Shown piece by piece: positions 53,780 through 63,195 of a stretch of 64,000 nucleotides of DNA; position 1 is the first letter of the stretch, and every line of letters begins with the position of its first letter. The position numbers and the translations under genes were made by a program. The notes beneath the pieces were generated by a model that was not told the origin of the DNA, searched no databases, and saw nothing but the letters and a program-made list of their open reading frames with translations. Origin of the DNA: Scopulibacillus darangshiensis (GTDB lineage Bacteria > Bacillota > Bacilli > Bacillales > Sporolactobacillaceae); contig NZ_SLXK01000004.1 in NCBI RefSeq assembly GCF_004341035.1, forward strand, positions 124,001-188,000, in the 5' to 3' direction.

Positions 53780-55192
53780 GTGTTAGACTCAAATGTTAAA
53801 GAACTATTAATCGGCATTGTAGGTGAAGGAAATGTCAATGACTCCTCGGAGAGCAGGTTGGCTTATTCCTATGATGCGACGCCAAATTTTCAAAGTCTGC
53901 CTGATGCGGTCGTGATGCCAAACAGTACAGAGGAAGTCCGGAAAATTCTAAAAGTGTGTAACGATTGTCAAATTCCTGTTGTCCCACGAGGGTCAGGGAC
54001 CAATCTTTGTGCAGGCACCTGTCCGACAGAAGGAGGGGTTGTTCTCGTTTTCAATAAGATGAACAGGATTTTGGAAATTGATGAAGAAAATCTCACAGTT
54101 ACCGTTCAACCAGGTACGATCACTCAAGAAATGATTAAGGCGGTTGAAGAGAAAGGGTTATTTTATCCACCTGATCCAAGTTCGATGAAGATTTCGACGA
54201 TTGGAGGAAATCTGAACGAAAACTCAGGTGGTTTAAGAGGGCTCAAATATGGTGTAACACGTGATTATGTATTAGGGATTCAAGTTGTGTTGCCAAACGG
54301 AAATGTCTTTCGAACAGGAGGGAAATTGGCAAAGGATGTTGCTGGTTATGATTTGACAAGGCTTTTTGTCGGTTCGGAAGGGACGCTCGGAGTTATAACG
54401 GAAGCAACATTAAAACTTGTTCCTATGCCAGAAACAAAAAAAACGATGCTTGCCATCTATGACGATATTGACGCTGCCGCTAAAACGGTTTCGAAAATTA
54501 TTGCGAACAAAGTCATACCTGCCACTCTGGAATTTTTAGATCATCCGACACTTGAAGTTGTAGAAGATTTCGCAAAGATTGGACTGCCAACCTATGCAGA
54601 AGCTGTTTTATTAATCGAGCAAGATGGTGCCCTTGAAGTGGTCGAACGTGATATGGAAAAAATAATGCGCATTTGTGAAGAAGAACATGCGATATCGGTG
54701 GATGTGGCAAAATCGGATGAAGAAGCGGCCGCGCTGTGTACTGCAAGACGGTCAGCGTTATCGGCACTTGCCAGAATGAAGCCGACAACGATATTAGAAG
54801 ATGCAACTGTCCCACGTTCGAAAGTTGCACAAATGGTCAAGGCCGTTAATGAAATTGCCGGGAAGTACGATGTGAAAATATGTACATTCGGTCATGCGGG
54901 TGATGGGAATTTACATCCTACTTGTATGACTGATGTCCGTGACAAAGATGAATTAAAACGAGTCGAAAAAGCGTTTGAAGAAATTTTTGCCAAAGCAATT
55001 GAATTGGGCGGAACGATAACAGGTGAACATGGAGTCGGAGAAATGAAATCCCCTTATCTTGAATGGAAGCTTGGCCGGGAAGGGATCGAAGCGATGCGAG
55101 GGCTTAAAGCTGCATTTGATCCGAACGGCATTATGAACCCCGGCAAAATGTTTGCAAAAGACAGCAGAAAAAGAGTGGTGGTCGGAGTATGA
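53780..55192 (+). CDS. glcD: Glycolate oxidase subunit GlcD (FAD-linked)
   Basis: A 470-residue flavoprotein of the FAD-linked oxidase group. The FAD-binding domain shows VVPRGSGTNLCAGTC near residue 75 and the STIGGNLNENSGG block near residue 140. The C-terminal half has GHAGDGNLHPT and GEHGVGEMKSPYL, which hold substrate and metal ligands. It oxidises glycolate or a close 2-hydroxy acid such as lactate and passes electrons to GlcF. The start is GTG 53780 after AGAGGAGGGG. It overlaps glcF by 4 nt (ATGA). Confidence 0.93.
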   Translation: MLDSNVKELLIGIVGEGNVNDSSESRLAYSYDATPNFQSLPDAVVMPNSTEEVRKILKVCNDCQIPVVPRGSGTNLCAGTCPTEGGVVLVFNKMNRILEIDEENLTVTVQPGTITQEMIKAVEEKGLFYPPDPSSMKISTIGGNLNENSGGLRGLKYGVTRDYVLGIQVVLPNGNVFRTGGKLAKDVAGYDLTRLFVGSEGTLGVITEATLKLVPMPETKKTMLAIYDDIDAAAKTVSKIIANKVIPATLEFLDHPTLEVVEDFAKIGLPTYAEAVLLIEQDGALEVVERDMEKIMRICEEEHAISVDVAKSDEEAAALCTARRSALSALARMKPTTILEDATVPRSKVAQMVKAVNEIAGKYDVKICTFGHAGDGNLHPTCMTDVRDKDELKRVEKAFEEIFAKAIELGGTITGEHGVGEMKSPYLEWKLGREGIEAMRGLKAAFDPNGIMNPGKMFAKDSRKRVVVGV

Positions 55193-56496
55193 GTAAAACA
55201 ACAATGCAGCAAGAGTTGAAAGAACGATTAGACTACGATGAATTAATGAACTGCATGCGCTGCGGCTTTTGTCTCCCTTCATGCCCGACCTATACACAAA
55301 CAGATCTCAACGAACCCGCTTCACCTAGGGGACGAATAGCTTTAATGAAAGGGGTCGTCGATGGGTTAATTGAGCCAGATGAAGACTTTGAAAAGCAGCT
55401 TAACCTTTGCCTTGGCTGCAGAGCATGTGAACCTGTGTGTCCTTCAGGGGTTAAATACGGCCACCTTTTAGAAGAAGCAAGAGACGTTTTAGCCCAAAGG
55501 AAAAAGTATTCCTTACCGGTGAAAGTATTGCGGCGAGTTGTGTTTGATGAACTTTTTCCGAAAAAGGACCGGATGCGTCGCTTGAACGGTTTAATTTGGG
55601 CTTATCAGAAAAGCGGATTGCAGGGAGTGACGCAAAAAACGGGAGTATTAAAGGTTATATCCAGAAACTTAGCCGAAATGGAAAGCATTTTGCCCGACAT
55701 CCCGTCGCCAAAACAAATGAAGAATCGCCCGATAGAAGTAAGAGCAAACGGAGAAGTGAAAAAGAAAGTCGCTTTTTTTTCTGGCTGTCTCATGGATACA
55801 ATGTTCATGAAAACAAATGATGCGTCAATAGAACTTTTGCAATTGGCGGGATGTGATGTATGGATTCCCGAAACACAGAACTGCTGTGGAGCGTTGCATG
55901 CTCACAGTGGAGAAAAAGAGCAGGCAAAAAGGCTTGCGAAACGAAATATTGAAGCCTTTGAGATGGAGGGTGTCGATTATATTATTTCAAATGCCGGCGG
56001 GTGCGGGGCACTCCTAGTGGAATACGATCATTTGTTAAAAGATGAGCCAGAATGGAAGGAACGTTCCAGGAAGTTTGTTGAAAAAATGAAAGACATTTCA
56101 GAAGTTCTTGTTGAACTCGAATTCCATAAGAAAGATCTTTCCTTGCTACCACAAACTATTACTTACCAGGATTCGTGTCATTTACGAAATGTGATGGGTA
56201 CGTCAGGTGCACCGCGTCAACTACTGAAGGCGATCAAAGGTGTTACCTATAAAGAAATGAAAGGTGCCGATCAATGCTGCGGCTCAGCAGGCGTTTATAA
56301 CCTTGTTCAGCAAGACATGTCGATGCAAATTCTCGATGATAAGATGAGGCATGCAAAAGAAACTGAAGCACAAACCATTGTCACGGCAAATCCAGGTTGT
56401 CTCTTGCAGATGAAGTTAGGGGTTAAAAGAAAAGGCCTTGACCATAAAGTTAAAGCAGTGCACATTGTTGATGTGTTACTGGAAGCTGTTCATTGA
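55189..56496 (+). CDS. glcF: Glycolate oxidase iron-sulfur subunit GlcF
   Basis: A 435-residue electron-transfer subunit. Two four-iron cluster motifs are complete: CMRCGFCLPSCPTY near residue 22 and CLGCRACEPVCPSG near residue 73. The C-terminal half has two Cys-Cys-Gly motifs (CCGALHAHSG, CCGSAGVYN) for a further cluster. It takes electrons from GlcD to the membrane quinone pool. No glcE gene is present, the same as in B. subtilis. A strong hairpin follows about 95 nt after the stop codon. Confidence 0.94.
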   Translation: MSKTTMQQELKERLDYDELMNCMRCGFCLPSCPTYTQTDLNEPASPRGRIALMKGVVDGLIEPDEDFEKQLNLCLGCRACEPVCPSGVKYGHLLEEARDVLAQRKKYSLPVKVLRRVVFDELFPKKDRMRRLNGLIWAYQKSGLQGVTQKTGVLKVISRNLAEMESILPDIPSPKQMKNRPIEVRANGEVKKKVAFFSGCLMDTMFMKTNDASIELLQLAGCDVWIPETQNCCGALHAHSGEKEQAKRLAKRNIEAFEMEGVDYIISNAGGCGALLVEYDHLLKDEPEWKERSRKFVEKMKDISEVLVELEFHKKDLSLLPQTITYQDSCHLRNVMGTSGAPRQLLKAIKGVTYKEMKGADQCCGSAGVYNLVQQDMSMQILDDKMRHAKETEAQTIVTANPGCLLQMKLGVKRKGLDHKVKAVHIVDVLLEAVH

Positions 56497-56591
56497 TTCC
56501 GGAGGCAGTACAACCGTTTTAGCGTAGTCAAGTAATCTCCTTTTCAAACCCATAGATTTTAGCGAAGAAGCTAGTTTTTTTAAATCTTTAA

Positions 56592-56632
56592 TAGGCCCAG
56601 AAGAACCAACGTTGCTGGTTCTTCTGGGCCTA
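56592..56632. terminator. Strong hairpin, probable terminator
   Basis: A 17-bp perfect stem (56592-56608 with 56616-56632) and a 7-nt loop are followed by a short T-rich tail (AAAAGTTTTC). It ends glcF and may also serve the minus-strand GntR gene. The rest of 56497-56752 holds nothing I can support. Confidence 0.75.
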
Positions 56633-56752
56633 AAAGTTTTCTTAAGTTAAATGCCACTAAATTAAAGAAGCATAGTGAAATCCGTGTATAATGGATTCAC
56701 TCTTTAGATGAACTGTTTTTCTTAAGATATGAAAATATAACTTGAATTATTA

Positions 56753-57463
56753 TTAAAGTTTAACAGATACAGACTCGAATTTAAATTCATCATATCTATG
56801 ACGGGATTTTGAATATTCAAAGATGCGGCCGTCATCAAGAAAGACAATTTGCTCAACCTCAGCAACAGGTTCAATGTCAGTTAATAATAGATACTCTTTA
56901 TCAAGTTTTTTCGGCTTGTCCGCTCGTATTGTTTTATGAGCACTTTGAATCGTTAACCCAAGCTCTTCTTCAATATAATGATAAATGGATCCCTCCACAT
57001 GTGAACGTTTAATCCCTGGTATAACATGGATTGGCATATACGTTTCTTCTAAAACATGTGGTCTTTCATTCACGTATCGGGCGCGAATAATTTTATAAAC
57101 AAATTCATCATCTTCTAATTTTAATTTTTCGGTAATGATTTTATCCGCTTGAACAACCAAGAACTCGATAACTTTTGATGAAACCTTTTTGCCTGCTTGG
57201 CTTCTGCTGAAGCCGAACAAATGTCTGCTGGTAGATGTGAAATTACTGGAAGTGGGTTCTTTTACATAGGTGCCAGAACCTCGGCGTTTATGCAGAAGGC
57301 CTTCAAGTACGAGCATATCTACCGCCCTTTTTATCGTCATTTTACTGCATGAATAGTTTTGGGATAGTGTCTTCTCATCGGGTATTCTTTCATTTGGTTC
57401 GTATTCTTTAGAAAAAATTTTATTTCGTATATCTTCGTAAATGATTTTATACTTTTCTTTCAA
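56753..57463 (-). CDS. GntR/HutC-family transcriptional regulator
   Basis: A 236-residue regulator. The winged helix-turn-helix is NERIPDEKTLSQNYSCSKMTIKRAVDML near residue 22, and the UTRA effector domain runs from about residue 85. TTG 57463 is the start, 8 nt after GGAGGG. It diverges from the GH1, GH38 and PTS genes. Regulators of this type (GmuR, TreR, MngR) commonly respond to a phosphorylated sugar brought in by the neighbouring PTS. A separated inverted repeat in the shared promoter region is its candidate operator. Confidence 0.92.
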   Translation of the reverse strand: MKEKYKIIYEDIRNKIFSKEYEPNERIPDEKTLSQNYSCSKMTIKRAVDMLVLEGLLHKRRGSGTYVKEPTSSNFTSTSRHLFGFSRSQAGKKVSSKVIEFLVVQADKIITEKLKLEDDEFVYKIIRARYVNERPHVLEETYMPIHVIPGIKRSHVEGSIYHYIEEELGLTIQSAHKTIRADKPKKLDKEYLLLTDIEPVAEVEQIVFLDDGRIFEYSKSRHRYDEFKFESVSVKL

Positions 57464-57611
57464 TTTAATTACCCTCCACTTTTACAAATTTAAATCTTCT
57501 ATCTCTAATAACCGCATTCTATTTTTGCACATTCTTAAAATCCAGTATACCAAATAACCACTTAGATATATATATATTATTAAATTTGATATATATGTTT
57601 TATTTAAAGGT

Positions 57612-57684
57612 ATAGACTTTTGTTTTAAAAATATATATAATATTTACAAAGCTTTTTGTAAGGGGTTTCTTAACAAAAGTCTAT
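57612..57684 (+). promoter_or_regulatory. Promoter flanked by a separated inverted repeat
   Basis: TAGACT at 57613-57618 and TATAAT at 57636-57641 (17-nt spacer) make a promoter with a strong -10 box. A perfect 13-bp inverted repeat lies around it: ATAGACTTTTGTT at 57612-57624, covering the -35 box, and its complement AACAAAAGTCTAT at 57672-57684 in the leader. GGTATAGAC-type sequences are common in HutC-group GntR operators. The rest of the 302-nt gap is very AT rich. Confidence 0.65.
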
Positions 57685-57765
57685 TGTTGCTGAATGATGG
57701 AAAAATATTTCGAGCAAAATCTTAACCGATAATTTTCTTATATTTTGAAAATGGAGGCGGGAATA

Positions 57766-59202
57766 TTGCTTCATGAAAAATTAGATGATTTTCCTAAAAA
57801 CTTCTTATGGGGATCTGCTTCAGCAGCCTACCAAGTGGAAGGTGCGCGGAATGAAGATGGTAAGGGTCCCTCGATCTGGGACGTGTTTTCTAAAATTCCA
57901 GGGAACACATTTCAGGGTACAAATGGTGATGTTGCAGTAGATCATTACCACCGTTTTAAAGAGGATGTAGCTCTAATGGCAGAAATGGGATTAAAGGCTT
58001 ATCGTTTCTCAACTTCATGGACTCGGATTTATCCGGAAGGAAAAGGCACTGTAAATGAAATAGGTTTACAATTTTATGATGATTTAATTAATGAGTTGTT
58101 AAAATACAATATCAAACCAATTATTACACTTTATCATTGGGACATCCCGCAAGCGTTACAGGAATTATACGGCGGTTGGGAATCTAGGGAAATCATAGAG
58201 GATTTCAATAACTACTGCATAACGCTCTACAAGAGGTTCGGGGATCGAGTGAAATATTGGGTCACATTAAATGAACAAAATATTTTTATTGGCTCGGGGT
58301 ATGCACTTGGTACACATCCACCAGGAGTGAAGGATCATAAGCGGATGTATGAGGCGAATCACAATGCTAATTTAGCAAATGCCATGGCGATCCAATCGTT
58401 TAGATTATATGTACCAGATGGAAATATCGGGCCAAGTTTTGCTTATAATCCCGCCTATTCGTTTACTTGTCATCCCGAAAATACTTTATCCTCCGAAAAT
58501 GCTGAAGAGTTTGAAAGTCATTGGTGGCTCGATGTCTATTGTTTAGGAAAGTATCCTAGCATTGCTTGGAAGTATTTGAGCAAGCACAATTTAGCCCCAA
58601 CGATCCTTGATGGTGATATGGAATTATTAGCTGATGGTACACCGGATTTTGTAGGATTTAATTATTATCGAACAAATACGTATGAGATAAATCCTTTAGA
58701 TGGAGTTGGCGCTGCCCAAAAGAATACAACAGGAAAGAAAGGCCAGTCTAGAGAAGGCGGGATCCCAGGGTTATTTAAAACAAAACGGAATCCGCAATTA
58801 GAAACAACAAACTGGGATTGGGAAATAGACCCGATTGGACTAAGGGTTGGTCTCCGCAGAATTACTAGTCGTTATGGGTTACCTATATTAATTACGGAAA
58901 ACGGTTTGGGAGAATACGACAAAATAGAAGAAAATGATGTCATAAATGATGACTATCGTATCGACTATTTACGCTCACATTTAGAACAATGCCAAGAGGC
59001 AATCACGGATGGTGTCAATTTATTAGGTTATTGTACTTGGTCCTTCACCGATCTATTAAGTTGGAAAAATGGATACCAAAAACGTTATGGTTTTGTCTAT
59101 GTTAACCGTGATGAAACGGATGAAAAAGATCTACGCCGAATAAAGAAAAAAAGTTTTTATTGGTATAAAAATGTGATTCATACAAATGGACAAAAACTAT
59201 AG
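57766..59202 (+). CDS. GH1 6-phospho-beta-glycosidase
   Basis: A 478-residue family 1 glycoside hydrolase. The acid/base Glu is E170 in TLNEQN (Gln replaces the usual Pro), and the nucleophile is E378 in ITENGLGEYD. The C-terminal SWKNGYQKRYGFVYV stretch has the Ser, Lys and Tyr at the spacing used to bind the 6-phosphate in 6-phospho-beta-glycosidases. With a PTS gene in the operon, it should split imported phosphorylated beta-glycosides in the cytoplasm. TTG 57766 is chosen, 8 nt after GGAGG; the upstream TTG 57745 would place the ribosome site inside the gene. Confidence 0.92.
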   Translation: MLHEKLDDFPKNFLWGSASAAYQVEGARNEDGKGPSIWDVFSKIPGNTFQGTNGDVAVDHYHRFKEDVALMAEMGLKAYRFSTSWTRIYPEGKGTVNEIGLQFYDDLINELLKYNIKPIITLYHWDIPQALQELYGGWESREIIEDFNNYCITLYKRFGDRVKYWVTLNEQNIFIGSGYALGTHPPGVKDHKRMYEANHNANLANAMAIQSFRLYVPDGNIGPSFAYNPAYSFTCHPENTLSSENAEEFESHWWLDVYCLGKYPSIAWKYLSKHNLAPTILDGDMELLADGTPDFVGFNYYRTNTYEINPLDGVGAAQKNTTGKKGQSREGGIPGLFKTKRNPQLETTNWDWEIDPIGLRVGLRRITSRYGLPILITENGLGEYDKIEENDVINDDYRIDYLRSHLEQCQEAITDGVNLLGYCTWSFTDLLSWKNGYQKRYGFVYVNRDETDEKDLRRIKKKSFYWYKNVIHTNGQKL

Positions 59203-59276
59203 AAAATGATTCATGGGATTCATTGTTTCCATTTTGGCGATAAATTGAGAAATAAAAAGTAGTTGGAGATGATTAA

Positions 59277-60677
59277 ATGGCAAAGTTTTATAGATTTCCG
59301 AAAGATTTCTGGTGGGGAAGTGCAACATCGGCTGAGCAAACCGAAGGGAAAGGTAATACAGGTAAAGGTGTAACGAATTGGGAACATTGGTATGCCATTG
59401 AACCGAATCGCTTTTTTAATGGGGTAGGTCCTGAGATAACATCAGACTTTTTCAATCAATATAAAGAGGATATTAGGCTACTAAAGGAAACAGGGCATAA
59501 TTCATTTCGTATGTCGATTTCGTGGAGTAGATTAATCCCTGACGGTTTCGGTGAAGTTAATGAGGCGGCAGTTGAATTTTACAACAATGTGATCAATGAA
59601 TTAATTCAAAACAATATCAAACCATTTGTCGGGCTATTCCACTTTGATATGCCTTATATTATGCAAGAAAGAGGCGGTTGGGAAAGTCGGGAAGTGATCG
59701 ATGCTTATGTTCATTATGCGAAGGTATGTTTTGAATTGTTTGGTGACAGAGTTGCCAATTGGTTTACCTTTAATGAACCGATCGTACCAGTTGAAGGCGG
59801 TTATTTATACGATTTTCATTATCCGAATATCGTTGATTTCAAACGAGCGGCCCAGGTTGCATTCGGAACAGTGTTAGCACATGCAAAAACGGTGAAAGCG
59901 TTTAAAAGGTTGAATTTACAATCAAAGATCGGTATTGTCTTAAACCTTACCCCTTCTTATCCAAGAGGTAATAATGAACATGATTTGAAGGCAGCCAATT
60001 ATGCGGATCTATTTTTTAATCGCAGTTTTTTAGATCCTTGCGTGAAAGGGGCATATCCGCAAGAGTTGATTGAATTGTTAAAGGAGTATGATCAATTACC
60101 GGTATACACCGAAGAAGACCTGCAAATCATTAAAGAAAATACGGTTCAATTATTAGGGGTCAATTATTATCAACCACGAAGAGTAAAAGCGAAAATGTAT
60201 AAGGCGAATGAGGAATCACCGTTTTTACCTGAATGGTTCTTTGATCCTTATGAAATGCCTGGGCGCAAAATTAATCCGCACAGAGGTTGGGAAATATACG
60301 AAAAAGGGATCTATGACATTTTAATTAATTTACGTGACAATTACAGAAACATCGAATGTTTCATTTCGGAGAACGGAATGGGTGTCGAAAACGAACAGCG
60401 TTTTATCGAAAATGGACAAGTCAATGACCATTACAGAATCCAATTTATTAAAGGGCATTTAAAGTATGTCCACCAAGCTTTAAAAGAAGGAAGCAATGTC
60501 AAGGGCTATCACTTATGGACAGCAATGGACAATTGGTCTTGGATGAATGGTTATAAAAATCGTTACGGTTTGATCAGAGTAGATCTGGATTCCATGGAAA
60601 GAAGCATTAAGAAAAGCGGGGAGTTCTTTCAAGAGCTTAATGACAATAATGGGTTTGAAATGATAAAGCGAAAATAA
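59277..60677 (+). CDS. GH1 beta-glycosidase with altered phosphate motif
   Basis: A 466-residue family 1 glycoside hydrolase, clearly different from its neighbour. The acid/base is E167 in FTFNEPIV and the nucleophile is E365 in ISENGMGVEN. In the C-terminal SWMNGYKNRYGLIRV stretch the Ser and Tyr of the phosphate site are kept, but the Lys position is Asn, with a Lys one place earlier. It may bind phosphate differently or prefer another sugar. It lies 74 nt after the first GH1 gene, with TTGGAGATGA before ATG 59277. A second specificity for the same imported family of sugars is likely. Confidence 0.9.
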   Translation: MAKFYRFPKDFWWGSATSAEQTEGKGNTGKGVTNWEHWYAIEPNRFFNGVGPEITSDFFNQYKEDIRLLKETGHNSFRMSISWSRLIPDGFGEVNEAAVEFYNNVINELIQNNIKPFVGLFHFDMPYIMQERGGWESREVIDAYVHYAKVCFELFGDRVANWFTFNEPIVPVEGGYLYDFHYPNIVDFKRAAQVAFGTVLAHAKTVKAFKRLNLQSKIGIVLNLTPSYPRGNNEHDLKAANYADLFFNRSFLDPCVKGAYPQELIELLKEYDQLPVYTEEDLQIIKENTVQLLGVNYYQPRRVKAKMYKANEESPFLPEWFFDPYEMPGRKINPHRGWEIYEKGIYDILINLRDNYRNIECFISENGMGVENEQRFIENGQVNDHYRIQFIKGHLKYVHQALKEGSNVKGYHLWTAMDNWSWMNGYKNRYGLIRVDLDSMERSIKKSGEFFQELNDNNGFEMIKRK

Positions 60678-60696
60678 AAAATAGAGGAGGGATTAT

Positions 60697-63150
60697 GTGA
60701 ACAATCGGCAGCGACCTTATAAAATAAAATTAATTCAACACTCTCATTTAGACATTGGTTTTACCGATAGACAGGAAAAAATTAAGCAATTAAGTATAGA
60801 TTTTCTAAAACAAGTCATTAGAATTAATGAAAAAATTGAATCAGGTGAAAGAAGAGATTGGAACGGCTTTAAATGGACATGTGAAGCATATTGGTCTGTA
60901 GAATCATTTTTGAAATCAGAGAGTAAAGAATGGATTGTACGACTGGAGCAGGCGATAAAAAAGGGCACAATTGAATTAACAGGTGATTATCTACATTTAT
61001 CAGAGCTAATAGATGAGCAAGTATTAGTGTCTAAATTAAAGGCCTCAAGAGAGTACGCTGATTCAATGGGTGTAAAGGTAAACTCTTCAATGAACGTGGA
61101 TATTAATGGGTGTAGTCAAGGTTATGGAAATGCTCTAGTGGATACGGGCATTGAAAACTTATTTACCTGTGTTCATACTCACCACGGCATGTACCCATTG
61201 AAGAGGCAAGAACCTTTTTGGTGGGAGATGCCAAATGGTAAACGTTTATTAGTTTGGAATGGTGATCATTATCATTTGGGCAATGATTTGGGAATCGAAC
61301 CATTAGTCATGATTGAAAAGGAAGAGCAGGGAAATTTCGTCACAACGCCAGTATTACATGAGGACGTGCTAAAGGATGTATATAAACGAATAACTTCTTA
61401 CGTTCAAGAATTGGAGAATCAAGAATATAAGTACAACTTTATACCTATCACTGTTTCAGGATTATACGGGGATAATTGTCCTCCCAATGGTCACATCATG
61501 GATTTTATCGAAGCTTGGAACGGCATGTATGGTGACGAAGTTTTCATTGAAATGACTACAGTTCATGATTTATTCGAAGAATTAAAAAATACAGACAAAG
61601 AAATTCCGACTTATAGTGGGGATTGGCCGGATTGGTGGTCTGATGGAGTTGGTTCTACACCAAAGAGTACAAAATTGTTCCGCGAAGCGCAGAGAAAGTT
61701 ACGGGCAATAAACGGACTCAATACAGAAAATCAATATATTGAACAAAGCGAAATTGAAGAACTTGAAAACAACTTAATACTCTTTTCAGAACATACCTGG
61801 GGATCGGCATTGGCTAATGGTAAACCATGGTCATCTCTAGCTCAATCTCTACGTTTTCGAAAAGATATGTATGCGACTCAAGCACATGTAAGAGCGTGGA
61901 AGGCGTTAGATAAGATCCTTTATAAAAAAGGGGAAGTGCTTTTAAGTGTAAATCGTCCTCTAACATTTAAATTGATTAATCCAAACCCATTATCAGTAAA
62001 AGAAGTAGTAAAGCTGCCTGTCCTTAGAAAATGGCAAACAATCCTACTAAAGGATGGATTTAAAGTAGTAGAAAAAGGAAACGGAAATGATTTAGTTTAT
62101 CAAACTGAAAATCTAGATTCTTCAGGGAAGAAGATTGAATTGTATGTAGAGCTAGAGTTCGCTCCTTATGAAGAAAAGATTATCGAACTAATGCCATGCA
62201 AACAAGAAAAATTAATTGCTTCTTTATCTCCTGTACCTAGGGACAAAGTGAATGACGTAGCAAAATTAAATACGAATAATCCAGTAGAAGCCAATATGTT
62301 CCGATTAGAAACACCTTTTGTAAAAATAGTATGGAAACAAGGCGATGGCATCGTTTCCTGGATCGACAAACAAGAAAAAAAGGAGTTATTACGTGGAGAT
62401 CGTCTTTATAACGCGTTTACACCGATTTATGAAATAACGAAGAAGCGAGAAGGAGAAGATATCGGATCTGTCCGAAGGCATCTTGGCAGGAATAGAAAGG
62501 GATTTCATGTGGAGAGAGATCGCGGGAAGTTAACAAATGTGAAAGTGCTTTCTATCGGTCCACTATATGCTAAAGTAGAACTCCAGTATGAAATGGAAGG
62601 TGTTAGCTACTTTTCTTTAGTTTTAAAAGCATATGCAAATTCACCGCGTGTAGATGCTTCTATTCGAGTAAATAAGGATAGTGTGTGGGAACCGGAAAAC
62701 GTATACATTTCACTCCCTTTTGCTGTAAATCAAGCAGTAGAAACGGAAACATGGTTTGAGAAAACGGGTGGATTGATTCGACCGAGAATCGATCAGTTGC
62801 CAGGGACTTGTGTAGATTTCTATTGTATCCAAGAAGGGTTAGCAATGACTTCAAATGACCAAGGATTAGTCATTTGTACACCTGATACACCACTTATTCA
62901 AATGGGGTCTTTAGATGCTAAGGAAGTGGTATTACACGGTGATACAGAACATATAAAGAATTCAGATTTGTTGTATTCATGGGCAATGAATAACATTTGG
63001 GAAACAAATTTCGGTATTGAGTTAGGCGGGTTTCATGAATTTTCCTATTCCGTTTTTTGGGGGGGAGAATATTGTTCTCCACAACATTCCATTGAAACTT
63101 GCCGCGGCTTGAATACAGGAATCGTCTCTTTTTATTACGAAGAAAATTAG
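60697..63150 (+). CDS. GH38-like alpha-mannosidase family protein
   Basis: An 817-residue protein with the layout of family 38 enzymes: an N-terminal beta/alpha domain, a helical linker and C-terminal beta-sandwiches. The zinc ligands H17 and D19 are in IQHSHLDIGFTD, and D135 in NVDINGCSQG is the likely nucleophile. EHTWGSALANGKPW near residue 365 is also typical of GH38 relatives. It has no signal peptide. GTG 60697 after AGAGGAGG is the start. In E. coli a GntR regulator, a PTS and a GH38 enzyme (MngB) together degrade mannosylglycerate, so a phosphorylated alpha-mannoside or similar is plausible here. Confidence 0.82.
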   Translation: MNNRQRPYKIKLIQHSHLDIGFTDRQEKIKQLSIDFLKQVIRINEKIESGERRDWNGFKWTCEAYWSVESFLKSESKEWIVRLEQAIKKGTIELTGDYLHLSELIDEQVLVSKLKASREYADSMGVKVNSSMNVDINGCSQGYGNALVDTGIENLFTCVHTHHGMYPLKRQEPFWWEMPNGKRLLVWNGDHYHLGNDLGIEPLVMIEKEEQGNFVTTPVLHEDVLKDVYKRITSYVQELENQEYKYNFIPITVSGLYGDNCPPNGHIMDFIEAWNGMYGDEVFIEMTTVHDLFEELKNTDKEIPTYSGDWPDWWSDGVGSTPKSTKLFREAQRKLRAINGLNTENQYIEQSEIEELENNLILFSEHTWGSALANGKPWSSLAQSLRFRKDMYATQAHVRAWKALDKILYKKGEVLLSVNRPLTFKLINPNPLSVKEVVKLPVLRKWQTILLKDGFKVVEKGNGNDLVYQTENLDSSGKKIELYVELEFAPYEEKIIELMPCKQEKLIASLSPVPRDKVNDVAKLNTNNPVEANMFRLETPFVKIVWKQGDGIVSWIDKQEKKELLRGDRLYNAFTPIYEITKKREGEDIGSVRRHLGRNRKGFHVERDRGKLTNVKVLSIGPLYAKVELQYEMEGVSYFSLVLKAYANSPRVDASIRVNKDSVWEPENVYISLPFAVNQAVETETWFEKTGGLIRPRIDQLPGTCVDFYCIQEGLAMTSNDQGLVICTPDTPLIQMGSLDAKEVVLHGDTEHIKNSDLLYSWAMNNIWETNFGIELGGFHEFSYSVFWGGEYCSPQHSIETCRGLNTGIVSFYYEEN

Positions 63151-63195
63151 TTTTTATTGCTTACAAAATTCATTAAAGTGGAGGGAGTGTGAGTA

